Assembly (NCBI GenBank): GCA_913777945.1
Contig: CAJYTY010000062.1
Location: 32,340-96,339, forward strand
Direction: 5' to 3'
Length of the DNA stretch: 64,000 nucleotides
Source of the DNA: an uncultured Acinetobacter sp.
GTDB taxonomy: Bacteria > Pseudomonadota > Gammaproteobacteria > Pseudomonadales > Moraxellaceae
Within the stretch, counting starts at the first letter, position 1, and the number at the start of each line of letters is the position of its first letter. Under the pieces are notes generated by a model. The model was not told the origin of the DNA and did not search any database. It saw nothing but the letters and a program-made list of their open reading frames with translations. The position numbers were made by a program, and so were the translations under genes. Of the stretch, positions 1 through 7,641 are shown in pieces.

Positions 1-1121
1 TTAATGCAGCGTTAGGTAAAGCGAATCCAAGCAATTATAAACGTCCAAGTTTGACCTTAAGCGATACTGCTGTACTGCAATATACAGGTGGTACGACAGG
101 TGTTTCTAAAGGTGCTGAGTTAACACACCGTAACTTGGTTTCTAACCTATTACAATGTGATGGTATTTTCTCAAGTAAATTTGGCACAGGTGACGGTTCT
201 AAAGATGATCGTATCGTGTGTGCGTTACCGCTTTATCACATCTTTGCATTCATGGTGTGCGCGCTTTACGGTATGTATAAAGGTCAAGCGAATATCTTGA
301 TTCCGAACCCACGTGACCTACCAGCAGTCGTTGGTGAATTACGTAAATACCAACCTTCTTTCTTCCCAGCAGTAAACACCTTGTTTAATGCCTTAGTGAA
401 TAACGAAGAATTCAAACAGCTTGACCATAGCAAATTGAAGATGGCAATGGGTGGTGGTATGGCTGTATTGCCATCTACGGCTGCTGCTTGGCAAAAAGTA
501 ACAGGTACCATCATTATCGAAGGTTATGGTTTATCTGAAACATCGCCAGTGGCGACAGCAAACCCGCCTGCAACAACAGAGTTCAGTGGTACGATTGGTA
601 TCCCATTACCATTAACTGAAGTTGCTTTACTTGATGATGATGGTAATGAAGTGGCACTTGGTGAGCAGGGTGAAATTTCGATTCGTGGTCCACAGGTAAT
701 GAAAGGCTACTGGAATCGCCCTGATGAAACTGAGAAAGTCATGACCAAAGACGGTTTCTTCCGTACCGGTGATGTTGGTGTCATGGATTCACGCGGTTAT
801 TTCAAAATTGTAGACCGTAAAAAAGATATGATCTTGGTTTCAGGCTTTAACGTTTACCCGAGTGAAATTGAAGAAGTGATTGCGAAGCATCCAAAAGTAT
901 TGGAAGTTGCTGCGATTGGTGTGCCAGATGAAAAATCAGGTGAAGTGCCTAAATTATTCATCGTGAAAAAAGATCCTTCATTAACAACTGAAGAAATTAT
1001 TGCTTATGCAAAACAAAACTTAACAGGTTATAAATGCCCACGTTATGTTGAGTTTATGGATGATCTACCAAAATCTAACGTAGGTAAGATCTTACGTAAA
1101 GATTTACGTAAACCAGCTTAA
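1..1121 (+). CDS. fadD: Long-chain fatty acid-CoA ligase, 3' part only (5' end outside window)
   Basis: The frame is open to the left edge, reading from base 3, so the gene starts upstream of the window. It activates long-chain fatty acids to acyl-CoA using ATP, for beta-oxidation. The visible part carries the AMP-binding motif YTGGTTGVSKGAELTHRN, the GYGLSET motif, FRTGDVG, the hinge DRKKDMILVSGFNVYPSEIE, and the C-terminal KSNVGKILRKDLR with the catalytic lysine. About 370 residues remain of a usual 550-560. A short-chain or medium-chain ligase is possible, but FadD is the best fit. A bidirectional hairpin closes the gene. Confidence 0.88.
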   Translation, partial: NAALGKANPSNYKRPSLTLSDTAVLQYTGGTTGVSKGAELTHRNLVSNLLQCDGIFSSKFGTGDGSKDDRIVCALPLYHIFAFMVCALYGMYKGQANILIPNPRDLPAVVGELRKYQPSFFPAVNTLFNALVNNEEFKQLDHSKLKMAMGGGMAVLPSTAAAWQKVTGTIIIEGYGLSETSPVATANPPATTEFSGTIGIPLPLTEVALLDDDGNEVALGEQGEISIRGPQVMKGYWNRPDETEKVMTKDGFFRTGDVGVMDSRGYFKIVDRKKDMILVSGFNVYPSEIEEVIAKHPKVLEVAAIGVPDEKSGEVPKLFIVKKDPSLTTEEIIAYAKQNLTGYKCPRYVEFMDDLPKSNVGKILRKDLRKPA

Positions 1122-1172
1122 GCATCCCACTTAGCCTCCGTTTAAAAAAAGAGAGCTATTGGAAATAAAAAA

Positions 1173-1190
1173 ACGCCACAATTGTGGCGT
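1173..1190. terminator. Bidirectional intrinsic terminator
   Basis: This is a perfect 18-bp palindrome (ACGCCACAATTGTGGCGT) flanked by an A-run on the left and a T-run on the right. It sits between the convergent fadD and the leftward membrane-protein gene and can end transcripts from both sides. Confidence 0.85.
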
Positions 1191-1203
1191 TTTTTATTTG
1201 TGC

Positions 1204-1620
1204 TTATTGAGTACTATTTGATTTCATCAACCAACGATCGATATAAGGCCGTCCAATACCGACAATGCCAACAAAAACGACCATGGATATTAGTTGAAAA
1301 ACTAATCGGGTTTGGTTGATACCATTAAAGCTAAAGTAGTTATCAATAAGGGTATATAGCACAATAACGATCAGCCAATGCCAAAGTGTTAAGCGGTAAA
1401 TCCCCACAGCATAAAAAGCAATAATGAGAATGACAAAGGTGCCAAGCGTAGATTGCCAATTGTAGTTTGCACAAATCACGCTGAGTAGAAATGCGATGAT
1501 GGGCAACACTACTTTGAGTACGCGGTCAACTAAAAGCTGATGCTGTCGTTGTTGAGCAAGAACATCAAACAATTTGTTTTGATCTTGAGCTGGCATAACA
1601 TGACCTTGAGATTGAATCAA
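1204..1620 (-). CDS. Small integral membrane protein, function unknown
   Basis: This 138-residue protein is not one I recognise. After a polar N-terminus of about 35 residues it has roughly four hydrophobic segments (residues ~36-52, 58-75, 77-92 and 105-122) and a short basic C-terminus, so it is probably an inner-membrane protein. A second in-frame ATG lies at residue 9 (base 1596) and could be the true start. It is convergent with fadD and divergent from the MAPEG gene; a 19-bp inverted repeat lies in the shared upstream region. Confidence 0.6.
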   Translation of the reverse strand: MIQSQGHVMPAQDQNKLFDVLAQQRQHQLLVDRVLKVVLPIIAFLLSVICANYNWQSTLGTFVILIIAFYAVGIYRLTLWHWLIVIVLYTLIDNYFSFNGINQTRLVFQLISMVVFVGIVGIGRPYIDRWLMKSNSTQ

Positions 1621-1669
1621 AGAAAACTACTTTTAAAACTAGCAGAATATATAAAAGCAGTGCTTGTTG

Positions 1670-1688
1670 AACAAGCACAAATGAAAGT
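1670..1688. promoter_or_regulatory. Inverted repeat in divergent intergenic region (operator candidate)
   Basis: GTGCTTGTT-G-AACAAGCAC is a perfect 9-bp inverted repeat around one central base, placed between two divergent genes. It has no T-run, so it looks more like an operator than a terminator. The regulator is unknown. Confidence 0.35.
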
Positions 1689-1732
1689 TTGATGAATTAT
1701 AAGTTATGATAGCATGATCACAAGAACTTCAA

Positions 1733-2146
1733 ATGATGGATATCAGCATGCAGGGTATTAGCGGCATTATATTGATTCTTATCGTTGCGTGTTTATTGCC
1801 ATATGTTTTTACCTTAATTGCAAAAGCAAAAGGTGGCTTCCAAGCAAAGGATAATCAGAATCCGCGTGAATTTTTGGCGAAAACGACAGGTCTAGCTGCC
1901 AGAGCCAATGCAGTACAGCAGAATAGTTTTGAAAGTTTACCCTTATTTATCGCTGCAATTTTAATGGCTGAATATATGGTTGTGCCTGAGAAATTTATTC
2001 TGAGCTTAGGCTGGGCGTATATCGTATTTCGAATCATTTATGGCATCTGTTATTTAGCGAATCTAGCCACTTTACGTTCGATTATTTGGTTTTTTTCAAT
2101 ATTTTGTCCAATTTTACTGTTTGTGATTACGATTAAACTGACCTAA
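1733..2146 (+). CDS. MAPEG family membrane protein
   Basis: The 137-residue protein has about four transmembrane segments and the MAPEG-type motif ARANAVQQNSFESLPLF at residues ~62-78, with the Arg/Asn/Glu residues typical of this family of membrane glutathione-dependent enzymes. Bacterial members are mostly uncharacterised, and no substrate can be named. Three candidate starts (1733, 1736, 1748) lie within 15 bases; the 1748 ATG has a GGA-type ribosome site about 8 bases upstream, so the protein may be five residues shorter. Confidence 0.75.
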   Translation: MMDISMQGISGIILILIVACLLPYVFTLIAKAKGGFQAKDNQNPREFLAKTTGLAARANAVQQNSFESLPLFIAAILMAEYMVVPEKFILSLGWAYIVFRIIYGICYLANLATLRSIIWFFSIFCPILLFVITIKLT

Positions 2147-2262
2147 ATCGATGTTGAGTATAAAATTCATTAACGCTCAGCATATCTAGCATCATTTTTA
2201 TGGTATTCACGCTATAATCTGTCGGATTTACATCTAAGTTCACAAGATAAACGAGTGTTGAT

Positions 2263-2790
2263 ATGAGTTATAGCAATATTCCTGCGGGTAAAGACGCACC
2301 AAATGACATCTATGTCATCATTGAGATTCCTGCAAATGCAGCGCCAATCAAATACGAAATCGATAAAGATTCTGATGCGTTATTTGTAGACCGCTTCATG
2401 GGTACAGCAATGTTCTACCCCGCTAACTATGGTTATGTACCAAATACATTATCTGAAGATGGCGACCCATTAGACGTACTTGTTGTAACTCCACACCCTG
2501 TTGCTGCGGGTTCAGTAATCCGTTGCCGTCCAGTGGGTAAACTGAATATGGAAGATGATGGTGGTATCGATGCGAAACTCATCGCAGTTCCACATGAGAA
2601 GTTATCTCCTCTCTATAAAGATGTGAAAGAATATACAGATCTTCCACCTTTATTGATTAGCCAAGTTGAGCATTTCTTTGCTCACTATAAAGATTTAGAG
2701 CCAGGTAAGTGGGTGAAAATCAGTGGTTGGGAAAATGCTGATGTTGCAAAAGCTGAAGTATTGAAAGCAATCGAAGCTGCTAAAAAATAA
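2263..2790 (+). CDS. ppa: Inorganic pyrophosphatase
   Basis: This is a family I soluble pyrophosphatase of 175 residues, the usual bacterial length. It hydrolyses pyrophosphate to phosphate in the cytoplasm and so pulls biosynthetic reactions forward. The signature [11 protein letters not shown] with its metal-binding aspartates is at residues ~66-76, and the [12 protein letters not shown] segment precedes it. A TATAAT -10 hexamer at 2213-2218 lies about 45 bases upstream, with no clear -35. A strong hairpin terminator follows. Confidence 0.96.
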   Translation: MSYSNIPAGKDAPNDIYVIIEIPANAAPIKYEIDKDSDALFVDRFMGTAMFYPANYGYVPNTLSEDGDPLDVLVVTPHPVAAGSVIRCRPVGKLNMEDDGGIDAKLIAVPHEKLSPLYKDVKEYTDLPPLLISQVEHFFAHYKDLEPGKWVKISGWENADVAKAEVLKAIEAAKK

Positions 2791-2840
2791 GTTTCAGATT
2801 TAGCTTAATTTTATGATTTAAAGTTGAGCGCAATAAAAAA

Positions 2841-2860
2841 CTCCATTCAGTTGAATGGAG
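2841..2860. terminator. Bidirectional intrinsic terminator
   Basis: CTCCATTCA-GT-TGAATGGAG is a perfect 9-bp stem preceded by six A and followed by six T. It separates ppa from the convergent OprD-type porin gene. Confidence 0.85.
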
Positions 2861-2886
2861 TTTTTTATTGCTTGAATTGCTGCGAA

Positions 2887-4263
2887 TTAGAAAAATTTCA
2901 CAGGAATATCAAGCCAAATACGCCATTCGTTGGTATCACCGATGTAAGTTCCTGCTTGGTAAGCATCACTTGCGCGATAATATGAATGACGTACACGTAA
3001 GCTAGTATCTTTGGCAAAGCCTGATTGAACCGTGTATTTCACTTGGTTAAAGAATTCACGTTCAGTTGAGTTATCTGTAGTACGAACACGTGCAATCACG
3101 TTGTCATTCAGATCTGTAACTGCTGCACTGGTATTAATATCCCAGCCATATACAAATGCTGTTGTCCAACTTAAACCTGGCACACCAAAGCTGCCGAAAT
3201 CTAAATTGTATTGCAGTTGCGCTGATTTTTCACCATTACCAATGAAGTCAGATAGATATGAATTTGGTAAGTAAATTGTTTGATGACCATCACCAACACC
3301 TTTACCTAAACCATAGTCATAACCTGCATTACCACTGTTCTGTTGGTAAGCGAACATGACTGTATGTGGACCAGTATTGTATGTTGTTGAAATTGCCCAG
3401 ATTGAGTTCTGGTATTCATCATTTGCTGAACCGATATAAGAATATAAGCTCTTATTCGCTTGACGATCCCAATCGGTATGGTAACCACTGAAATCATAGG
3501 TTAATGAACTATTATTTGCTAACGCTTGTTTATAGTTCACATTTGCATAATGACGCTCTAAACGATCTTTAATATCAGTACCGTAATAGGCTGTATTCAA
3601 TTGATCGTTTACTTTATATTTAGCGCCCCAAACTACAGCGCTATCTAATTGATTACCATCAGATGTAATCTGGTCAGAATATTGGTTTTTGGTAAATTTA
3701 CCAACAGTAACTTCTAAACCTTTAATTTCACGGCTGTTTGCTAAAACACCTTCAAAATATTCAGGTACTAAACGTGCGGTGTTGCTTGCAAGAACTGGCA
3801 AATCTAGAATTTGTGTACCGTAAGTTACAGTTGTGTTAGAAACGCGTGCTTTTACATAACCGCCACCACGTGTCCAGTGATCATATGTATCACCCGTGCC
3901 ATCTTCACCATTTAGGCGTTCACGTGGGATCATGCCATTACCAGCATTATGGTTTGAACCTAGTTTAAAAGAGGCATCACCAATAATACCTGCTCCAAAA
4001 CCAACGACCCCTTGAGTGAAGCCTGAGTCGAGTTTGATCATAGCTGTTTGTGCGTATGAACTAGTGTCTTTAACTACTTGTTCTTTACCATTTTGATCAA
4101 TGTAATTTTTCTTGTCACGAGTTAGATAACCAGTACGGAATAAAACATCCCCATTGGCATCTTCAACAAATCCTTTTGCTTCGCTTTGTTCGCTAGCATA
4201 TGTTGAGGTGATTAACGCGGCATTGATCAAAACCGCTAAAGTAAGTTTTTGTGCCTTTGGCAT
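2887..4263 (-). CDS. oprD: OprD family outer-membrane porin
   Basis: The mature protein is an outer-membrane beta-barrel of the OprD superfamily, which takes up small solutes such as amino acids. The start at 4263 is chosen because a GAGG ribosome site lies six bases before it and because it gives a clean signal peptide (MPKAQKLTLAVLINAALITS, then TYA) with cleavage before SEQSEA. In-frame ATGs further upstream (4275 and beyond) overlap that ribosome site. The protein has 458 residues, many alternating Tyr/Gly strands and a C-terminal Phe as expected for barrel assembly. The substrate cannot be told from sequence. Confidence 0.85.
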   Translation of the reverse strand: MPKAQKLTLAVLINAALITSTYASEQSEAKGFVEDANGDVLFRTGYLTRDKKNYIDQNGKEQVVKDTSSYAQTAMIKLDSGFTQGVVGFGAGIIGDASFKLGSNHNAGNGMIPRERLNGEDGTGDTYDHWTRGGGYVKARVSNTTVTYGTQILDLPVLASNTARLVPEYFEGVLANSREIKGLEVTVGKFTKNQYSDQITSDGNQLDSAVVWGAKYKVNDQLNTAYYGTDIKDRLERHYANVNYKQALANNSSLTYDFSGYHTDWDRQANKSLYSYIGSANDEYQNSIWAISTTYNTGPHTVMFAYQQNSGNAGYDYGLGKGVGDGHQTIYLPNSYLSDFIGNGEKSAQLQYNLDFGSFGVPGLSWTTAFVYGWDINTSAAVTDLNDNVIARVRTTDNSTEREFFNQVKYTVQSGFAKDTSLRVRHSYYRASDAYQAGTYIGDTNEWRIWLDIPVKFF

Positions 4264-4659
4264 ATGTAGCCTCATAAAATAACAAATTTTGGGAGAATCC
4301 GAAATTTTGACCAATTGTATAAGTTATGCATAAAAAAGATAGATTTTTATTAAAATATTTTAATTAAATTTACACAAAATTAGGATAAGATTTTTTGTTT
4401 TTATTCCTGTATAAAAAATAGATAAATTAAAATTAAATAACTGTTTTATATTTAAAAATTATTATCTTATTATTGTAATTAAAGTTGATTATTTTTTGAT
4501 ATTTTCTTTTTAAAATATGTGATTATATTTGATAATTTCTTTTCTATTTTAATGAGTTATTTTGTAATTGATTAAAAAATGATTGGGTTGATTTGCAAAA
4601 AATGACATCCCGATAAGTGGTAAAATTTTTGTACCCAAAAGCGCTCGTTTTTTAGAAGT

Positions 4660-4676
4660 TGCACTTATGTTGTGCG
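4660..4676. promoter_or_regulatory. NtrC-like binding site 1
   Basis: TGCAC-N7-GTGCG matches the NtrC palindrome (TGCAC-N7-GTGCA) at nine of ten half-site positions. It lies about 260 bases upstream of the predicted transcription start, a normal distance for a sigma-54 enhancer. The assignment is by pattern only. Confidence 0.5.
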
Positions 4677-4744
4677 AATTTTCCCCGGTTTTTAAGCCAA
4701 AACTTTAATTATTTAACAATGATCGATTGTTGAGCAGTGTTGTT

Positions 4745-4761
4745 GCATTATTTTTGTGCGG
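4745..4761. promoter_or_regulatory. NtrC-like binding site 2
   Basis: TGCAT-N7-GTGCG has the same spacing as site 1, with two mismatches to the NtrC half-sites. The two sites are centred 85 bp apart, close to eight helical turns, so both would face the same side of the DNA. Confidence 0.45.
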
Positions 4762-4905
4762 TTTAATTACTAATCTTATTTTTTGCTTAAAAATGGATCA
4801 AAAAATCTATTTTAAAACGCTTAAATAGCCCTTTTTTATTCTCTTTATATATTCCATGACAAAGATGTGACATCAAACCTAGGTTTTATAGTGCTTTAAA
4901 GAAGT

Positions 4906-4921
4906 TGGCATAGCATTTGCT
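4906..4921 (+). promoter_or_regulatory. Sigma-54 (-24/-12) promoter of first TorF-type gene
   Basis: TGGCAT-AGCAT-TTGCT fits the consensus TGGCAC-N5-TTGCW with one mismatch and keeps the essential GG and GC exactly ten bases apart. Transcription would begin near 4932, leaving a leader of about 54 bases. Confidence 0.75.
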
Positions 4922-4985
4922 ATTCACATAATGATGCAACTTAAAACATAAATTCAGTCGAATATCCATCATGGGGGAGATCAAT

Positions 4986-5759
4986 ATGATGAAATTTGCA
5001 TGTAAGGCGATCGCGTTAAGTATTTTTGCTGTGACTTCGACTTTTGCTATGGCAGAAGAAGCAAACACTTTGTCTCAAAATGGTCTTACTTTTTCAGGCA
5101 CTGCTGCACTGACTACAGATTATCGCTATCGTGGTGTTACCCAAACTGAAAATGATGCAGCAGTTCAAGGTGGTTTTGCTCTAACTCACTCTTCTGGTCT
5201 TTATGCTGGTGTATGGGGTTCAAATGTTAATTTTGGTGATGTAAATCCAAAAGCACATTTAGAGTTGGATCCATATGTCGGTTATGCAACTGAATTACCG
5301 TTTGCTGGCAAGCCAACATTAGATGTTGGTCTTTGGTATTACGGTTATCCAAGTTCATCTGATTCAAATTGGCTTGAACTATATGCAAAACTAGGGTTTA
5401 AAGAAGTTGTAACTTCTGGCGATAGCTTCTTGGCAAGTATTAACTATACAAATGACTTTGTTGGTCTAAGTGAAAATGCTTGGTACTTAAATGCAACTTA
5501 TAATGTACCGTTTGCTGCTGGTTTTGGTGGTGTTGCGAGCGTTGGTTATACGAAAGCCGACAAATATGATTTTAGCGATAATGCTAGTGAGGATGACAAC
5601 TATGTTGACTGGAAAGTTGGTGTAACATACTCAGTTAAATCAGTTTCAGGTTTAACGGCTGAACTAGCTGCTATTGGTACTAATATTGATGCAAATGATC
5701 AACCATATAAGCGTGGAACTGAAACAGGTGCTGTATTTACCCTGACCAAAGCATTTTAA
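4986..5759 (+). CDS. Gcw_chp / TorF-type putative outer-membrane porin, copy 1
   Basis: The 257-residue protein belongs to the TIGR02001/Gcw_chp group of putative small outer-membrane barrels. It has a signal peptide (residues 1-~23, cut after AMA), the typical early motif TTDYRYRGVTQTENDAAVQGG, repeated aromatic beta-strands and a C-terminal FTLTKAF. The start at 4986 is supported by a GGGGGAGAT ribosome site just upstream; an earlier ATG at 4971 is part of the leader. It has its own sigma-54 promoter and terminator, so it is monocistronic. Its paralogue follows. The transported solute is unknown; sigma-54 control suggests a nitrogen-linked role. Confidence 0.8.
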   Translation: MMKFACKAIALSIFAVTSTFAMAEEANTLSQNGLTFSGTAALTTDYRYRGVTQTENDAAVQGGFALTHSSGLYAGVWGSNVNFGDVNPKAHLELDPYVGYATELPFAGKPTLDVGLWYYGYPSSSDSNWLELYAKLGFKEVVTSGDSFLASINYTNDFVGLSENAWYLNATYNVPFAAGFGGVASVGYTKADKYDFSDNASEDDNYVDWKVGVTYSVKSVSGLTAELAAIGTNIDANDQPYKRGTETGAVFTLTKAF

Positions 5760-5780
5760 TATTAAGAATGAATAAAAAAA

Positions 5781-5798
5781 GCCAGCGAATATGCTGGC
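5781..5798. terminator. Intrinsic terminator
   Basis: GCCAGC-GAATAT-GCTGGC is a 6-bp stem flanked by seven A and seven T, directly after the first TorF-type gene. Confidence 0.85.
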
Positions 5799-5882
5799 TT
5801 TTTTTATTCATTTTTAGAGAATAAAAACGAAAACTTTATATTCAAAATAGGTGCTAATTATGTGCGCCTCTATATTTAAAGA

Positions 5883-5899
5883 TGCATTTTGTTATCGCA
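5883..5899. promoter_or_regulatory. Weak NtrC-like site upstream of second TorF-type gene
   Basis: TGCAT-N7-TCGCA keeps the TGC-N11-GCA outline of an NtrC site but has three mismatches. It lies about 140 bases before the predicted start of the second gene. Confidence 0.25.
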
Positions 5900-6005
5900 T
5901 TCTTATCGTGGGCGGTTGATTGATTAATAGAAAAATAAAATAAATATATTTAAAATACAATTATAATCAATGGTTTGTATTTAATTTTAATTTAATTCTT
6001 ACTTT

Positions 6006-6021
6006 TGGCACAGCATTTGCA
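6006..6021 (+). promoter_or_regulatory. Sigma-54 (-24/-12) promoter of second TorF-type gene
   Basis: TGGCAC-AGCAT-TTGCA is an exact match to the sigma-54 consensus. The sequence around it and the leader that follows closely resemble those of the first TorF-type gene, as expected after duplication. Confidence 0.82.
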
Positions 6022-6086
6022 AATTTCATCATGATGCAATTTAGAACATAAATCAGTTGAATATCTAAATAATGGGGGAAATCAAT

Positions 6087-6875
6087 ATGATGAAATTTGC
6101 ATGCAAAGCTACAGTTCTAGCGATGGTATTTACAGCATCAACTTTAAGTTTGGCTGAAGAAACAAAGCTACCATTTCCAGGAACGATTACAGGCAATGTA
6201 AACGTAGTATCTAGTTATAATCTACGTGGTATGACAAATTCACCTGAAAGTGATACACCTGCAGTACAAGGTGGACTTGATTATACGCATGATAGTGGAT
6301 TCTATTTGGGATACTGGTTTTCGACCTTAACTGCTGCATATGCAGATTTTAATACCTCACCGACTTATGTAAACGAAGATAAGAAGTCATTTGAAAATGA
6401 TTTATATGCTGGTTATAAAGGTAAGATTACAGATGATCTTGGTTATCAAATTGGCGGTACGGTTTATTACTATTATCCAGGTTGGGAATCAACAGGGTAT
6501 GAAACTATTCTAGGCTTAAGTTATAAAGATTTGAGTATTACAGCCCAAACGTTATTAAATAATGTCACTTTTGGAAATAAGGGTGATACTTATTTCCTAG
6601 CAACCTACGCACCAAAATTAGCTGGTGGTTTTACTGGTAAAGCTCAATTAGCAGCCTATTATTATGGCGATGATGATGAGTATTTAGCTTACCAAGCTAA
6701 AGCAGGAGATGTCACCAAAACTGATTTTGCTTTCCGTCACGCAACTCTTGGATTGTCACATCCTTTAGGAAATACTGGTGCAACTTGGAGCTTAGACTAT
6801 ATCTTTGGTGGCTATACTCGTGATGAAACAAAGCAAAAAAATAAAGTTGTTTTGGGTTTAGGTTACGCTTTTTAA
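6087..6875 (+). CDS. Gcw_chp / TorF-type putative outer-membrane porin, copy 2
   Basis: This 262-residue paralogue of the preceding gene shares the same leader, ribosome site (GGGGGAAAT) and opening residues MMKFACKA, but the mature part has diverged widely. It retains the family motif (VVSSYNLRGMTNSPESDTPA, residues ~40-60), alternating Tyr-rich strands and the ending LGLGYAF. The signal peptide is about 23 residues, cut near SLA-EE. The start at 6087 is chosen by the ribosome site, as for copy 1. Its exact sigma-54 promoter and own terminator show independent expression. Confidence 0.8.
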   Translation: MMKFACKATVLAMVFTASTLSLAEETKLPFPGTITGNVNVVSSYNLRGMTNSPESDTPAVQGGLDYTHDSGFYLGYWFSTLTAAYADFNTSPTYVNEDKKSFENDLYAGYKGKITDDLGYQIGGTVYYYYPGWESTGYETILGLSYKDLSITAQTLLNNVTFGNKGDTYFLATYAPKLAGGFTGKAQLAAYYYGDDDEYLAYQAKAGDVTKTDFAFRHATLGLSHPLGNTGATWSLDYIFGGYTRDETKQKNKVVLGLGYAF

Positions 6876-6891
6876 AGACATTTTATTTAAT

Positions 6892-6917
6892 AAAAAGGTT
6901 GAGCAATATCTCAGCCT
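6892..6917. terminator. Bidirectional intrinsic terminator
   Basis: AAAAAGGTTGAG and CTCAGCCTTTTT pair with one G-T wobble around a CAATAT loop. It lies between the second TorF-type gene and the convergent hypothetical gene. Confidence 0.8.
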
Positions 6918-6933
6918 TTTTTTATGGGTTTGA

Positions 6934-7629
6934 TTATTTGGAGAAAGTAAATCTTTCTCCAAAATCATTTTCAATAATTATTAAATTGTATTCTTTGCCA
7001 TTTTCTATTTTTCGATAACCTCTTAAAAATACATCTGTTCCTACACCCCAGCATCTTTTCTTATCACTCACCATCACTGCTCCTTGAGGATATACTTGTT
7101 GGACGGGACCATCAAATATAAATCCATGTGGAATATATAATGCTTTGTGAATTTCTTGTTTGGTTACTTCCATAAAGAATGGATTGTTTTCATCAATAAT
7201 TTTAGTATCCCTTAATACACTGGATGCACGTTTATTATAAAAATCAATAATGTTCAATTCTTGTTTGGCGTATGATAAAAGCGTCTTAATACTTTGTAAG
7301 TTCAGATTTTTATTTTGTCCTAAAAGAGCATGATATTTTTCGAGTAATAACGATGCTTGTGATGAAGTAATGTCATTAATAATAATACAGTCTTCACCAT
7401 TACCCAGAGCTGCTTGCCATGCAGAGTCAACCCCATTATAAAAAACAATACCTCTCCCTTGCTTAATTTGTTGACCTGAGTAACGACTTTGCGATGGAAA
7501 AATCAGTGCTTCGCCGCCATGTAATAAGGCAGGAACAAAAAGAATAAAACGTTTCGTACGATTGACGACTTTCAGCCCACGTTCAATGTCGCTAGTTTTT
7601 AGTTTTAATAAAGGCAATTTTTGATTCAT
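6934..7629 (-). CDS. Hypothetical protein downstream of comM
   Basis: I do not recognise this 231-residue protein. It has no signal peptide or obvious membrane segment and looks soluble. It contains a conserved-looking glycine/aromatic stretch (residues ~36-67), a helical middle and a C-terminal beta-rich part (residues ~160-230). Its ATG lies 12 bases after the comM stop, so it is probably co-transcribed with comM. Ribosome site is weak. Functional link to transformation is only a guess from position. Confidence 0.6.
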   Translation of the reverse strand: MNQKLPLLKLKTSDIERGLKVVNRTKRFILFVPALLHGGEALIFPSQSRYSGQQIKQGRGIVFYNGVDSAWQAALGNGEDCIIINDITSSQASLLLEKYHALLGQNKNLNLQSIKTLLSYAKQELNIIDFYNKRASSVLRDTKIIDENNPFFMEVTKQEIHKALYIPHGFIFDGPVQQVYPQGAVMVSDKKRCWGVGTDVFLRGYRKIENGKEYNLIIIENDFGERFTFSK

Positions 7630-7641
7630 GTAATTTTCTAT

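Larger units (their letters stand above)
4264..4985. other. Long AT-rich intergenic control region
   Basis: About 720 bases separate the OprD-type gene (leftward) from the first TorF-type gene (rightward). The first 300 bases are extremely AT-rich and hold no coding sequence I can support. The right half carries two NtrC-like palindromes and a sigma-54 promoter, listed separately. I found no convincing promoter for the leftward porin. Confidence 0.6.
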
